Part shown: one piece after another, positions 1 to 13,021 of the stretch
Layout of the letters: each line of letters opens with the position of its first letter
Position numbering within the stretch: position 1 is the first letter of the stretch
NCBI GenBank assembly: GCA_003550305.1
Contig: QKYT01000112.1
Span: forward strand, 49,209 to 113,208
Direction of reading: 5' to 3'
Length of the DNA: 64,000 bases
Source: Glomus cerebriforme
Lineage: Eukaryota; Glomeromycota; Glomeromycetes; Glomerales; Glomeraceae
Made by a program: the position numbers and the translations under genes
The notes under the pieces: model-generated
Told to the model about the DNA's origin: nothing
The model's input: the letters and a program-made list of their open reading frames with translations, nothing else
Databases searched by the model: none

Positions 1-2664
1 AATTATTATTAATTAATAGGAGTAAATGTGATTCAAGTATTTAAATATAATCATAATATTTTATTTTTCTATCAACTTTTACTAGTGATCCCAATCCTTT
101 TTCTGAAAAATAATTCCACATTATTATATTTCTACTACTATATTTTACTGTAGAAATCATATTTTTAATATTGAATCACATTTCAGAAGTTCTTTAAATA
201 TGACCTGAATTATCATTTTTAAAAATTATAAAGTGACTCTCATTACTTCAGATAATTAACTTCTATTTCTTAATAGACTAGTTTTTTTTTCAATATATCA
301 GGTTAAGCAATTTTCTTTTTATTTATCACTAAAAAAAGGTTTGTATACTAGAATATAGAAAAAATATTAAGTTTATACAAATTTTTTTTTATTATCCTAA
401 TAGAAACTTAAATTTTAGTTTTTTCTTAAAAAATTGCTACAGGTCTAAAAACTTATGAAATATTACAGTGTATAAATTTACACAAATTTTCACACTAAAA
501 ATTTTCTGATATATTATATACAATATATCATTCTTTATTAATTATATTTATATGAAAATTTTAAAATACACAAGTTTACTTATAAAATTAAAGGCAGTTT
601 AATTAATAATAAAAAAAGTTTACTTAGAATGAACTATTCAAAATCGATATCTAATACACGTTAACTATCAATTGATGCAAATCATTATTTAATATACAAT
701 ATATATATAATATATATAACTAAATAAAAAATTCTTCTTTCTTACTTATTTTATTATATTCTTCTGAACTGATCATCATTGCTTTTCAGATTGGAAATCT
801 TACTGCATATGGTAGTAAAATTTTTTGCATAAATCACTTCTCATATAACTGGCCTATACTATAATTGCAAACTTAAATTTATTACTTAAACTATTGCAGG
901 TAAGGCAATATTCTGTTTTATTTCTATATTATTTGCTATGTAATTCATAATTTCCATATTTTTCATCACAAATAGAATATGACAAATTCCATGGCTGAGC
1001 AAATATAAAGTTATAATTATCAATTTCTCTAAATCTATTTCAGAAATTTTAAGTACAAATAAAAAGTTACTAAACCAATACCAGTGGTAAATAAAATTTT
1101 ATTTCTGGCTGATTAAATAAAAAAACTGGTTGAAATAAGTAGTAAAATTTTGGTAAAACATCTTAATATACTTTCTTAAATGGGATAGTCTTGAATAAGT
1201 TCCAATACATTTTCAGTATTTCTTCAGTTCTGATTGTCTTATAAGAATAAGGTTGAGTGTTGAGGTTATGTTAAATAGATTGATATTTCTTATCTAGCTA
1301 TCCTTTTCTTTTCTTGAGCACTACAATAGGATCAGATTAATATTAGTTGATGAGATCTAACAAGAGGTAATATAACAGAGCAAAAGTTCATATTTGTTTA
1401 AAGTGAAGATTAAAAATTTTAAATTTATATGGCATCACAATTGTCACATATGATCATCAGACCTTTGAACTTATTTTATACTTGCTAACTATAAGACTAT
1501 TCACAGATAGATTTCAAGAATTTGGCACATGATAATATTTTGATTTCAGGACTTTCAAATACTGTGCTATATTTCATTAATAAATATCATATACTGTACA
1601 TATAGGAAAAAATTGATGTGATGATTGGAACCTCGTCGTGATAATTGATGTGATAACTACTATGTTTACTAGTATCAAAATGGCCTTACACTTATGTTAC
1701 TTAGTAAAATTATCCCCAAAGTGTATGAAACAGTTATCTTAATGTGATATCTCCGTATTCCCGGGCCCTTTTGGGACATAACAATTCATCAAATAAATTT
1801 GTCTAAATTAAAAATTTAATTAAAAAAATTTTGTAGTGCATATATTTAAAATATCTCAACGTAATTTAATCTGCGAAGTTCAGGTATTTTCTTAGGAAAA
1901 GATAGATTTGAAACATATAATTCTGGCCAGAATTTACCAAAATTCTATATGGTTGTGCAGTTGATGCAAATTGTACTATACAAGAAATTATTGAAGGGAT
2001 CAAAATCAGTATTATGCCCATCACGTAATTTTTAAAAAAATCTCAATTTGAAACATCTACTGTATATAGTGATATTTGGTAATTTGTCATGTCTTCAACT
2101 ATAGGAGATGTTTTATTAACAAATTCCTTAATTTTTCGTATCCTTTCTGGAATAACAATTTACGGGTTTTGATCATACCATACCTCGAGAAGGAAGAGTC
2201 CATTATCCAGACAAATGCATCTTTTTTGCCAACCACGATTAACAATGTTCTCGAGTTGCAATATTAATGTGGATTAATATAATTAATCATAAATAATTCA
2301 TAACCTACACTTTCTGATCTGTCTTTGCGATATTCTCTTAAAAACTGTAAAAAACATTTCAGTATTTTATATATAAATATATCATTTAAGAAAAAGAAAA
2401 ACAGAAAATAATGTTTCTGTGGCGGGTCTATGATAATTTAGGCGATCAAATTATAGATTTTTGATAATAATCACGTGATCGTCGTATTTTTCGAATATAA
2501 TACGCACGAATGAAACTTAGAGTTAAATAACGATTATAAAATTAAAATTCTCAATATATATAAATATATATAACCAATGAAAGAGATTTTATTAATAATA
2601 CAGGCATAAAATAAGTATAAATATTTTAAAAATACATAAATTACTAAAGATATGTAAATTCACT
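1..2664. other. AT-rich intergenic region, no gene seen
   Basis: I see no supportable gene here. Open frames are short, lack family features and are broken by frequent stops. The region holds AT-rich simple sequence and a few short GC-richer patches, for example near 1,750-1,775. A TCACGTGA palindrome sits at 2,471-2,478, about 190 bp downstream of the lipase stop codon. The lipase 3' untranslated region should lie in the last few hundred bases. Confidence 0.6.
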
Positions 2665-5204
2665 TCACTTAGAACCATTTAATCTCGCATCCCTTTTCTT
2701 CTTCCAAGCGTCAATGACAACACCTTTGACTTTTTCTTCAACTTCTAACCAATTTTGCTTAGCTAATCTAATCATTAAATCAATCTGTTCAGGAGTATAA
2801 GTAAAATTAGCGAAAGAAGCAAATTTGGCGGTACTTGGTACAAAATCTTTATCAACTTTATCATTAGGTAAGTAAGGTAAATAACAAAATGTACAAGGAT
2901 GAACAGCAGGAGTTGTGTATCCATCAGATTTACCATTTGGTATATAATCATAAACTTCACAATACTTATTTTCCAAATCACGATCTACTCTTGTTATTCC
3001 TTTACGTGAAGTAAAAACTGATTGTTCTTCATTAAAATAATCATGTTTAATAATTTGGCTTGAACAATCAAATCCTATGATTATATCCACTTTTCTACTT
3101 GGATGAACCAATGGATATAGCGGCAAATCATTGGCCGAACCGGCATCGATTAATTGTAATATTGGATCATTTACTATCCCAAGTTTATATGGTGGAGGAT
3201 TTAAATGATACATATAATTATGATTAGCTGCTGTTGGAACTAAATGATGTCCTTCAAATTTCCATCTTTTTTCATCTCCAATATCTTCCATAGCCTATAA
3301 AATGAAAAAGTTTAGCGTGACGCGTCTAAGCAGAAAGATCCTTCTTGTAACACATACCCCATCATATAACTTTCTCCATTCTGTCTTCAGCCAACCTTCA
3401 GGTAAGAAGTGCTCGAATTGTCGGATATCAATATAAATAGGAGCACTCGGGGCTGCACCCATTATTCTACAAAAAACAGGAAAAATCGTAAATTCATTGA
3501 AAATTAAACTCCGTTTTATAAATTCCATTTTATTTACATACCCAATTAATTGACTCAAATTCTGTTCCGGTGAACGATTAAGATTCTTTCCGAATTCAAA
3601 TTTACGCCCAAAAGCCCATGTGGGTACCCATGCTAAAAAAGGAAAGAAAAAGTTTTTTAGATATTGAGTGAATCTTTTTAATTTGAAATTTAAAATAGAG
3701 TTATATATGTGCTTACCAGCTTGTTCATCACAACCAATTTCAAATGGAGTAAATTCATACCAGGCCAAATGATCCTTCTTTTTACTATATTCGGCCCATT
3801 CTTGCTCATAATTTTCCACATTCACTTGTAAATTTTTATCCAATACATCCTTCCAAGGTCGAACGTGATGAACCCTGAAAATAAAGTTTAATTTATCTTA
3901 ACGTTCATTTCAAAAAAATTTCAGATTCCTTTTTTTTCGGGAAAAAATAGTACTTACGCAGTATAAATGGGCATCATTTGTTTACCACCCTCTATAAATT
4001 TTTTTTGTTGACTTAATTTAAAATCCTGACGTTGGGATTCAGGATTTTGTCCAATTAAAAGTCGAGCAGCCAATAAAGATCCATAAACATCAACTACGTG
4101 TAAATCTAAATCTTCTGATTTTTTTTCAACTAATCCTCCAAATACCAATTCAACTGCTGTTTCGGGCGATGGGTTGTTTGATAAAGCTTTTAACAATCCT
4201 CTTGGATTTGCTATATGATGTGTTAAATTTTCTTTAAAAAAATCTAACAAAGCTTGAACAGGATTTTCTTTTGTGCCGCATATTGTAGAATATTGTGTTG
4301 CTAAATTCCAACAACTTCCGCTTAGGCCTAAAAAAATAAAATGGTGAATTATTTCAAATATCGTGGTTAATCATAAATTTTTCTATAGCTGTTAAATTTT
4401 TTACCTACCACTAAAATAAACACCGCAGTCATATAATCCAGAATCTTGCAACGCTCTCACATATGCTAAAAATATATACAGTACATATATATGTAAAATA
4501 TTTTTAAATATTACGGTAAGTTTAAAATAACAACAAAACAACAATAATGTAAAATTTTACCTGTGGTGGCAATCATAGCTCTAAATCCACCACCACTTCC
4601 AGCAAATGCGATTACGGGTATATCATCAACGTGAATTTCTTCAATACCAGCTCCAACATATTTTGCGAAAGCTTCTTTTATAAATTCTTTTCTTTCATTT
4701 AAGAATTTTTTTTCATCATCACATAATTCATTAGATTGTCTAACTTCTGCATCCCATTCAATTTCAGGATGAATTGACTTATCATTAATCTTTTTTAATA
4801 CACTTTCTCTTAATTCATCAAATGCATGAACAACTTTACGATTGTTTTGTAAACTTTCAGGGATGAATTCATGAATTATTTGTTCAAATTTACTTTTAAT
4901 TTGTGTATAAAATGTTTTACCGGATTCTGTTGTTTCTGCTTTTGTAGTGGTAGTCTCAGTTACAAATTTTTTATCTTTGACCGTACCATCATTTACATCG
5001 TTTACGGTTTTTGTGGTTTCGGTGGTTTTTGTCGTTTTTGTTGTTAATACCTTAGTTACATCATCATCATTAGATATATCTTTGTTAGTTTTGTTTATCT
5101 CTCTGAAACAAATTTAAACGAGAAATGTTAAGATTCTTTGATTCAATTAAAAAAAATTTATTTCGAGAATTTAAATATTTTATATACCTTTCGTTAAAAT
5201 CCAT
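2665..5204 (-). CDS. Lysophospholipase / cytosolic phospholipase A2-like (PLA2_B family)
   Basis: Predicted 657-residue phospholipase of the PLA2_B group (fungal phospholipase B and animal cPLA2), which hydrolyses acyl chains from glycerophospholipids or lysophospholipids. Eight exons: 5204-5188, 5102-4561, 4465-4409, 4327-3958, 3874-3717, 3632-3542, 3466-3358, 3294-2665. All introns are GT-AG and the exons sum to 1,974 nt. The catalytic signature is present: a glycine-rich SGGGFRAM stretch with Arg180, the nucleophile motif GLSGS (Ser208, created across an exon junction) and the second dyad residue in DAGSANDLP (Asp498). I see no signal peptide. The first ~75 residues are a Thr/Lys-rich tail, so an intracellular cPLA2-like enzyme is likelier than a secreted phospholipase B. 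The start lies in a 17-nt first exon chosen because it restores frame. Family assignment is firm; substrate preference is unknown. Confidence 0.9.
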
Positions 5205-7813
5205 GTTTGATTTATGTTGATAATTGATGGAATTTTAAGATTATTTATAGTTCTTGGCAGTATACAGCATGTTTTATTATAATTCCCTTATTTAGTTAAA
5301 AAGGTCAACCTTAAAAGGAATTCTCCTACATACACAATCACTTGTATAAAGTGATAATTTGGAATAGACCCTATGACTATCACAACAAACAAGACGGTGT
5401 AGAACGTTGCGCAATATCAAATTTACCGTATTTGGTGAAGAACCTACGCCACATTATGCCATATATGATGCTTTTTTTTTTCGATTGTCCGGTTTGTGAT
5501 TTATTCCGGTTAACCGCGGCTTGCCATTCGACCCGGTTACAATTGTGTATACAGTACGGAATACTGGTAAATTACAAAATATCAGATTTTTCAATATAAA
5601 TTTGTAGTTCCGTAAGTTACGTAAATGAATTTTTCCTGAAGGTTCTCAACTTTCTATTTGCGTGGAATAAAAATAATTTTATTGGTTACCTTTTAGAAAA
5701 GGTTATTATTATTTCGATGCATAAACCTAGATTCATCATGTTAACTTATTCGCAAAACGATACTGAACTATATTCTACGAGGTGTTTAAAACTTGACCTA
5801 GCAAGATACAGCCTGCTTGCCATCGAACGACAGGAAGGAAGTCAAGAAGTAAACCGTATTGGATATTTTTATGTACGTACTACAATTCAGTTGTATTTAA
5901 TAATAAAGATATTTTCTCGTCGTCAGGATAATACTTTTGCATTGCTTGCAATGCTTTATAGACGTACCAATCCAAATAATCCAAAATCGTAAAGTCCTTT
6001 GGAACAGCACATCTACATATTTCCTCACAAAACTATCTTCTAAATACTACAAATATTCCAGCAAATACAATTACTGGTGTCAGATTTGAGATTGCAGTTC
6101 CTTGTAATGCTGCTAATATTTAAGAATATCGATTGGATATTCATTCCTCTTAATGATGTTGGAACTTCAATATAGATTTATTTAAGTTGCAGCAAATAAT
6201 CGGAACAATTTGACTGAAATTTTTTGCGCATCCTAAAAATTTGAAAATTTTCTTAGTAATTCTTATTCTTTATTTATATAATACAGTATTCAGTAACAAT
6301 ATGATTTACCGACTCCATTATTTTTTATAGCATATTATCTTCAATAAAGGTCAAGTTGTTGGTGAAAATATTTATTGATTTCTTTTTTGTGAAAAAATGA
6401 ATAAATTGTTGTATAGGAGGAATTAATCGCCTGTTATAAAACAATGATAACCTTCGCAATTACAAAAACGTTATTCTAAAACATTTTAAAAGGTGTGAAT
6501 TTTGGTTGTCTGCGAAACAATATCTACGCTAAAATTTTCGCAATACTATCTACATTTCATATCTATTTTATTCCCCGATAAACCATATGGAAAATTCCAA
6601 ATTCCGCTAGAGAACTTTTTCGAGATACGAGATGAATTAATTTCGAACCTATAGCATAAATTCGGATCAAATATTAGCAAGAGTGATTCACGTTTATTGC
6701 TGTATTTCTTTTTCACAATCTCAATACCTGTTCAAGAAAAAATGGAAGGTGGATAATAGATGAGAAATCGGCTCTTGATGATTCAGCGAACTCAGTACGA
6801 AATGCTACTTATCAGCACATCACTAATGTTAATTATTGTGAAAAATGACCGAAGGCTCGATATCGAACCTCATAACTGAAGATACTCTCCCGAATTGTGT
6901 AAAAGCGTGAAAAAGAATTTGTGGTTAAGGATAGGGTGTCGCAAGTACTGATGGCAAGTAAAAAACGATGAGTGTATGGAAAAATAGGGTGGCATAGATA
7001 GAAAATTTTTATTTTCCGTAAGGGAACTTTGCTGGCTGCCCTTAAAGCTTGATATGAATAGGAAAGCTTGTCAAAGCCTTCTTACCTCCTGTTTTTCTCC
7101 TTCAAACTTGTGAAGAAAATATTAGTTCGCTTTACAAATTAAAGCAAGTAATTTTTCATAATATAATTATGTTTGGTCGCTTATAAATGAACATAAAATA
7201 TTGTTACTTGAATGTGGCTGAAAATATAAAACTGTAATCACAATAAATTCGGTTAGTTTTCAGTAAACTTCCAAAATGCCATAGTTACAAATTCTTGCAT
7301 CCTCAAAATCATTATTTTCTATTTGTTTTATTAATATTTTGATGAATTAAATGATTAATCCTTTTATATATGGTATAAGAAATTAAAAGAAGGCGAAATA
7401 GGGATAGTTTTAAAATTTAAACATTCGAGTGAGAACACAAAACATTAATGAATTTGGTAATATGCAATGTCTATATCGCGATGGAACTTCATGATCTTGA
7501 GATAAAATTAAGAAGGATACAGTATGAGGATTTTATGAAAGGAATATTAAGAGGGATGTTTACATTGAAAAGTTAGAGGAATTCATTTATGGATCGAGTA
7601 CTTCCTCCCTTGAAATTCGCTATTCCAATGTTTTTATTATATCTGTGTTTTTTGGTTTACAAATTATTAAATATTTTTAAATTAAAATTTTTAATCATTT
7701 ACAAGAAATTTAAATTTTAAATCATCAAATAAAAGCAATTGCATTAATTCGATAAAAAGCAATATATAAACTTGTGTAAGAAAATTAAATCATGTCGTGA
7801 TTATAAAGTACAT
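5205..7813. other. Intergenic region, no supportable gene
   Basis: Contains the upstream region of the lipase and then mixed-composition sequence. Several open frames of 60-91 codons exist (for example 5,717-5,992 on the plus strand), but none shows a domain or a consistent exon structure. I see no recognisable mobile element. Confidence 0.5.
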
Positions 7814-8123
7814 CTAGTTCCACAGCTTGCTGTTTTGTGTCATTAACGATCCGAATTTTATACTTTTCTTCAATTCATAACAATCCAACCAATTCAGAAA
7901 GTAACTTCCTGTCCCATTGATGATAAAAAATGGTGCCCGAATTCCTTGAAAAGTCGTGCCATTAAAGCCGTTTGGCACTTGGACATTATAATCATTAAAA
8001 AACAATCTTCCTAATCCACCAGCTAAAGACGCATCAATTCTTAGTTTTACGTTATTATTCATATCAATAACGTATGTATTGTTGTTAAAATATGAAATGC
8101 TTCCCTCAATTCCATATAAAAAC
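7814..8123 (-). CDS. Possible terminal exon of an unrecognised protein
   Basis: An open frame of about 100 codons ends in TAG at 7,814. It reads upstream to a plausible 3' splice site (rc AACAG|G) at 8,124-8,126, so it could be the last exon of a spliced gene or a decayed gene fragment. The peptide is balanced in composition, with several Asn-Gly and Gly-Thr pairs (for example NGFNGTTFQGIRAPFF), unlike the low-complexity junk frames around it. An internal ATG at 8,062 would give 82 residues. I could not join it in phase to a convincing upstream exon; the open frame at 8,141-8,422 does not fit cleanly. Function unknown. Confidence 0.25.
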
Positions 8124-10579
8124 CTGTTATTATATTGTGATTATTTGTCCGGAGGACTTACGTACAATTTCCGGTTGTCCGTACGCGAATAAAATGGTTT
8201 GATTGTTTTAATGTTACGTTGGACAAGATATACTGATAACTGATAACAATAAATGTCGCACAAACAATGGTTTCCATTGCCTAGTATAACAATAGTTCGT
8301 ATCTTGTGAAAAGAAAAATAGTGGTCCTTATATCCTTTTGTAGTAGTACGACTGATTAGTTGTTGAGACCGTACGTCATATATAATCTCTAACTTGATGG
8401 GAAAAATTATTGCCGAGATCATGTGACGTAAGACAAGGTGACTACATAATTAAAGGTTGTTTTGCAATGGTGACCTTCTAGGTTTTTCAATTTTCATTCC
8501 ATTTTTTATACAGAATATCAATGATTGGGATAAATAAAACCAGATCATGGATTAGGATAATGTGTGAGTATATATAGTTTAGATAAACGAAAAGCTGGTG
8601 TATACCATTTCACTTGTGTAAAACAAAACTGTTTCATGGCTACGGGCTGAATCGAGTATTTTAATTTTAATTGTACAGTACCAAATCGTATATCAAATGA
8701 TAAGAATGATAAGTGCAATATTAGTAAAGTTCTAGGGAATTATGTAATTGAATATAGTCCAATTCTTTACAAAATTCATTGTAAAATGCATGACATCTAA
8801 AATCCCACAATTCTCTCAGTGAAGTTGATAACCATGGTGAATCAAGTGTATATTTTGTATCGAATAAAAATAAAATAAAATACACCAACTTTTAATTGAA
8901 AATATTTTCCCTTTAAAAAGAGAAAATGATATTTAAGTAAAAAGGTTTCAGAAATTAAAATAAATTGATCATAAGATAAAGTAACAATAGATTAAGTACC
9001 ATATAAAATGAACAAAAGTAATAATAATTTAATAAAATAGGGAATATACATTTAGGAACATATCAAAAATCCTAAAGAAATAAGGAATTTCTGACCAATA
9101 ATTTAAAAGTAATTAACCATTTAATGAACATGAATCCGATCCTTTCTAAGAATTTAGATTGATAATCATATCTTTTTCACTTGTAACATTTTTTTCTCCA
9201 ATAAAATAACGTATGTAAAAATGGCTGAAAATCATTATTAGAAACAGATGATGATGACTAAACTTTTTAACCAAATACACATTTTACATCCGAATGTAAT
9301 CGCGAATGCCGATACTCTTGAATATACATTTGCTGGATATTTTCCTTTATAAATTATATGTTGAACTATAAAGTTAATATAATTAAGGTATCGAATGAGG
9401 AAAAGACTTTGGTAAATGAAATGATAATAGGATAAATAAAGTTAATAATAAATTTATAATTGTCAAATGACATTTCTGTGGGGTTGAGTTATCTGCTGCC
9501 ATATTTTAATAACATTTACGATTTATAAGCTGTGTACTGCTTACGAATATTTTTTTTTCCGATTAATATATAAAAAGAAATTTCTTTATAATACCTAAGC
9601 CTCCTTTGTCAACAATACAACACTGGTGTAACATTATGTTATTTATCCTATTATTACTGTATATTAATCTAGATAACCACGACGAATATTAGGATTATTA
9701 GGGACTTCCTATAATGCATTATCAACGTCATATTCTTGAATTTAAGGAATTCCTCCATTATCATTTACTCATCTCAAGTACTGTATAGTAAAAGAATGGT
9801 GTATTTTATTCAATTTCTTTACAAACCCATTTTATATTGGAGTTCACGTTGGTTAAAGATTTGGTTTATTTATCTCTCATAAATTTATGCGATTTATTGG
9901 TAATTGGTGTATTTTTATTAAATGTAAGTGGTAATTTTCAATACATTTTAATAGCTCAATGTTTAATAGAATAATGGACCATATCAGTTATCTGAAGTGC
10001 AAAATGACTTGATATGATAATACATGTTTTATTATAAGAAATATAAATAAAATACTTATACCAATGAACATGAACATCTTACTTTCTATTTCTTTTATTT
10101 CATGGGATGCTATTTTTGATAAAAGTACCGATGAAAATTTTATTTGGAAAAAATGATTCAGAATTATTCATGTAACAATTTTTTTTATTAATGACTCTAA
10201 TGTTAATCTTAAGCATATACTCTGTACGTTTATGATAATCTTAGTATTTAGTATTCTTAAAATATATATATATACATAAAATTATAATTATTATCACGTG
10301 ATCGAAATTAATATCTTAATCTATAACTTTATATCGAATAATTAATTATATTATTATTTTAAAATGTTGTAAAATATATATTTTTTTTTTTTTATCAATA
10401 AAAGATCCATTTTATTCAAAAAAAAATAGTTTGGAAATTTCATATCCTTCACATTTTGACAATGTGTAAAAGATTTTTTTTTTTTTTTTTAGAAAAAAAA
10501 AACAAAAAATTCCATTCATCTCTCCCCCTTTTTCTCTTGTTATTCGAATCATAATAAAAAGTTCAAAGTTAGTAACCAA
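8124..10579. other. Intergenic region, no supportable gene
   Basis: AT-rich spacer. It holds only short open frames, poly-A/T runs near 10,378-10,500 and a TCACGTGA palindrome at 10,294-10,301, about 280 bp beyond the stop of the dsRNA-binding-like gene. No family recognised. Confidence 0.55.
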
Positions 10580-10821
10580 CTAATTAATCCTGGTTAAAAA
10601 CCGATATGCTTCTTCAGCGGCAGATTCTTTGGCGTCCATTTTCCTTGAACATGCTTTACCTCTAAACAAATAATCTTGTACGCTACATAAACAAACAAAT
10701 CCATTAATTCCATTTTCATAATTGAATTCTGGCGGAGACCAACGTTTTGATTGGGCCATCTCATATAATAAACTTGTAAACTTTTTACAAAAACCAGCAT
10801 TCTTTTTTGTGAATTGATTAC

Positions 10822-10860
<39 letters not shown>

Positions 10861-12865
10861 GCCCTGGACTTTGTGGAAACCTTTCTCTTCCTGGTGCACG
10901 ATAAGGGTGATAAGAAATTGTAGATGATGGATTTGATTGCTGTTGATCTCTTGTAAAATAATTGATATTACCTTCTTCTGTTTTGATAACAGATGATTCT
11001 GATATATTTGACGGACTTAATGAATTTGCTTCTTCAATTTTGATATTGTGAACTTCATGATTAAAATTTGGTAATACCAAACTAGATGTAATTTCATTCA
11101 AATGTGAACTACCAACATTCGAATTAGAATGTGGACTGCTAATACTTAAATTCGAATATGGACCGCTAATATTCAAATGTGAACTATTCATAAGTGGACT
11201 ACTCATATTTGAATGTGTACTGTTGATATTCATAAGTGGACTACTGTTATTTGATTGTGAACCGCTCATCAAATGTGAATTAGAGATACTTGAATGTGGA
11301 TTACTGATATTCAAATGTGAGTTAGAGACACTTGAATGTAGATTATTGATACTAGATTGTGGATTAATAACACTTGAAAGTGGATTATTGATAGTGGAAT
11401 GTGAATTATTGATACTTGACAGTGGACTATTGGTATTTGACAGTGGACTATTGATACTTGACAGTGAATTATTGATACTTGACAGTGGATTATTGATACT
11501 TGACAGTGGATTATTGATACTTGACAGTGAATGATTAATACTTGTAAGTGGATTATTGATACTTGACAGTGAATGATTAATACTTGTAAGTGGATTATTG
11601 ATACTTGACAGTGAATGATTGATACTTGAAACTGGATTATTGATACTTGAAAGTGAATTATTGATACTTGAAAGTGGATTAATAACATTTGAATGTGAAT
11701 TATTGATACTAGAATGTAAATTTGATTGTTGATTATTGAAATTCAAATATGAACTATTGATATTCAGATGTGAATTATTATTAAAATTTGAACTGTTAAA
11801 ATTTGAACTAGGGTTTGGAGTAGGTGTAGCATGATTTTCTATAAAATTTAAAAGAGATGATCTCGCATCAACATGTCCCACATCATTACTTCTTCGCTCT
11901 TCTTCACAAATTTCTCTATATATCACATCAAAAGCTATACGAGCTACATAATCTTTTGCTTCACTTGATTTTATAAATGATCTATCACTTTTGAAATGTT
12001 TATTCCCAATAGAACATTCAAAATAAGTATTTCCACTAGGATCATTACAAGGTCGATATGTAGGACTCGGTAAACGATGCATTTGACAAAATTCCAAAAG
12101 AATTACACGAGGTTGTTTTCCTGGAAAATCATTCAACTGTTTTCTATACCAAATTTCTGATTTACAAATATTATTTGGACGATTATCAAATGATGGTTCG
12201 TAAAGTTTCATTATATCAGAACCACCAAACCTTTTATTACCAGATGAATCACTTTCATTCACAAGATTTCTTAAAGCTATTAAAGCAGCTTCCTCTTTTG
12301 CTTGTTGTTTTCTTAGAGTTGGACGTTCCGTTCTGAATATTTTACCAAAAACTTCAAGTTGACAATAAAAATTTCCGGTAGTAGGATCTATAGTAAAAGA
12401 ATATTTTGGTGGAATATTTGATTTTTTGTATCTTTGATGCATCTCATTCAGTATTGAAATTGGATTTGGAAGACCAATTTGATTTGATTGATTAAATTGA
12501 TTTGAATTATAACTTTGTTGTATTTCTGGACCAAACATTTGTGAATTTTGTGAATTCTGTGAATTTTGTATATTTCGAACATTTGTATTTTGTGAATTTT
12601 GTTGATTAATTCTTTGCAATAAAGATACGAATGCATCTGAAAAAGCATTTTGGTCTGTTTGAGCTGTGTTATAAGAAACAGGAGATGGTTTATAATTATT
12701 ATTTGGTCCATTTAATGGAGTAGGAAAACTAGGAGGTGGGTCATTTATGGAAGAAAAAAGTGGCTCGGCCCCTAAGTCTTTTAATAAAGCATCCACGGCT
12801 GAGCGACTCGCTTGTAGATTGGAGTTGTGCAATTGGTTAGAATTGTTATTATTATTATTATACAT
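10580..12865 (-). CDS. Protein with three dsRNA-binding-like motifs and an Asn/Ser heptad-repeat linker
   Basis: Single-exon 761-residue protein. Three segments resemble the double-stranded RNA-binding motif (alpha-beta-beta-beta-alpha ending in a basic/Ala-rich helix): about 135-202 (ending QQAKEEAALIALRNLV), 251-317 (starting PRVILLEFCQ, ending in an AKDYVARIAFDVI helix) and 689-761 (starting FCKKFTSLLYEMAQ, ending MDAKESAAEEAYRFL). Between the second and third lies a long Asn/Ser-rich linker (about 350-600) with a seven-residue repeat of the SSINNPL type, then a poly-Asn run. The N-terminus is also Asn/Gln-rich. I see no Dicer, ADAR or kinase catalytic domain, so it is probably an RNA-binding adaptor. 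The N/Q/S-rich linker could promote condensates (inference). The start is the first ATG, just below a very long T/A-block tract. The motif calls are by eye; motif 2 is the most divergent. Confidence 0.75.
11330..11690 (-). repeat. In-frame 21-bp tandem repeat coding the SSINNPL heptad
   Basis: About fifteen consecutive 21-bp units lie inside the dsRNA-binding-like gene, with a core of ATTGATACTTGACAGTGG on the plus strand. Unit length is a multiple of three, so copy-number change keeps the frame. The open frames overlapping this region in other phases are shadows of the repeat. Confidence 0.85.
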
Positions 12866-12867
12866 GG

Positions 12868-13021
<154 letters not shown>

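Noticed and set aside
2076..2267. 63-codon plus-strand frame
   Set aside because: No recognisable features or homology-like pattern, in sequence without other coding signal.
5342..5992. Two plus-strand frames of 85 and 91 codons upstream of the lipase gene
   Set aside because: Composition is irregular, no motif, and no splice structure joins them.
6040..6090. Minus-strand phrase TPVIVFAGIFVVFRR resembling the lipase IPVIAFAGSGGGFRAM segment
   Set aside because: The match is short, lacks the glycine-rich core, and flanking sequence shows no further similarity to the lipase gene; likely chance.
11223..11688. Open frames of 103 and 125 codons overlapping the repeat linker
   Set aside because: They are frame shadows of the 21-bp tandem repeat in the dsRNA-binding-like gene, kept open by the repeat.
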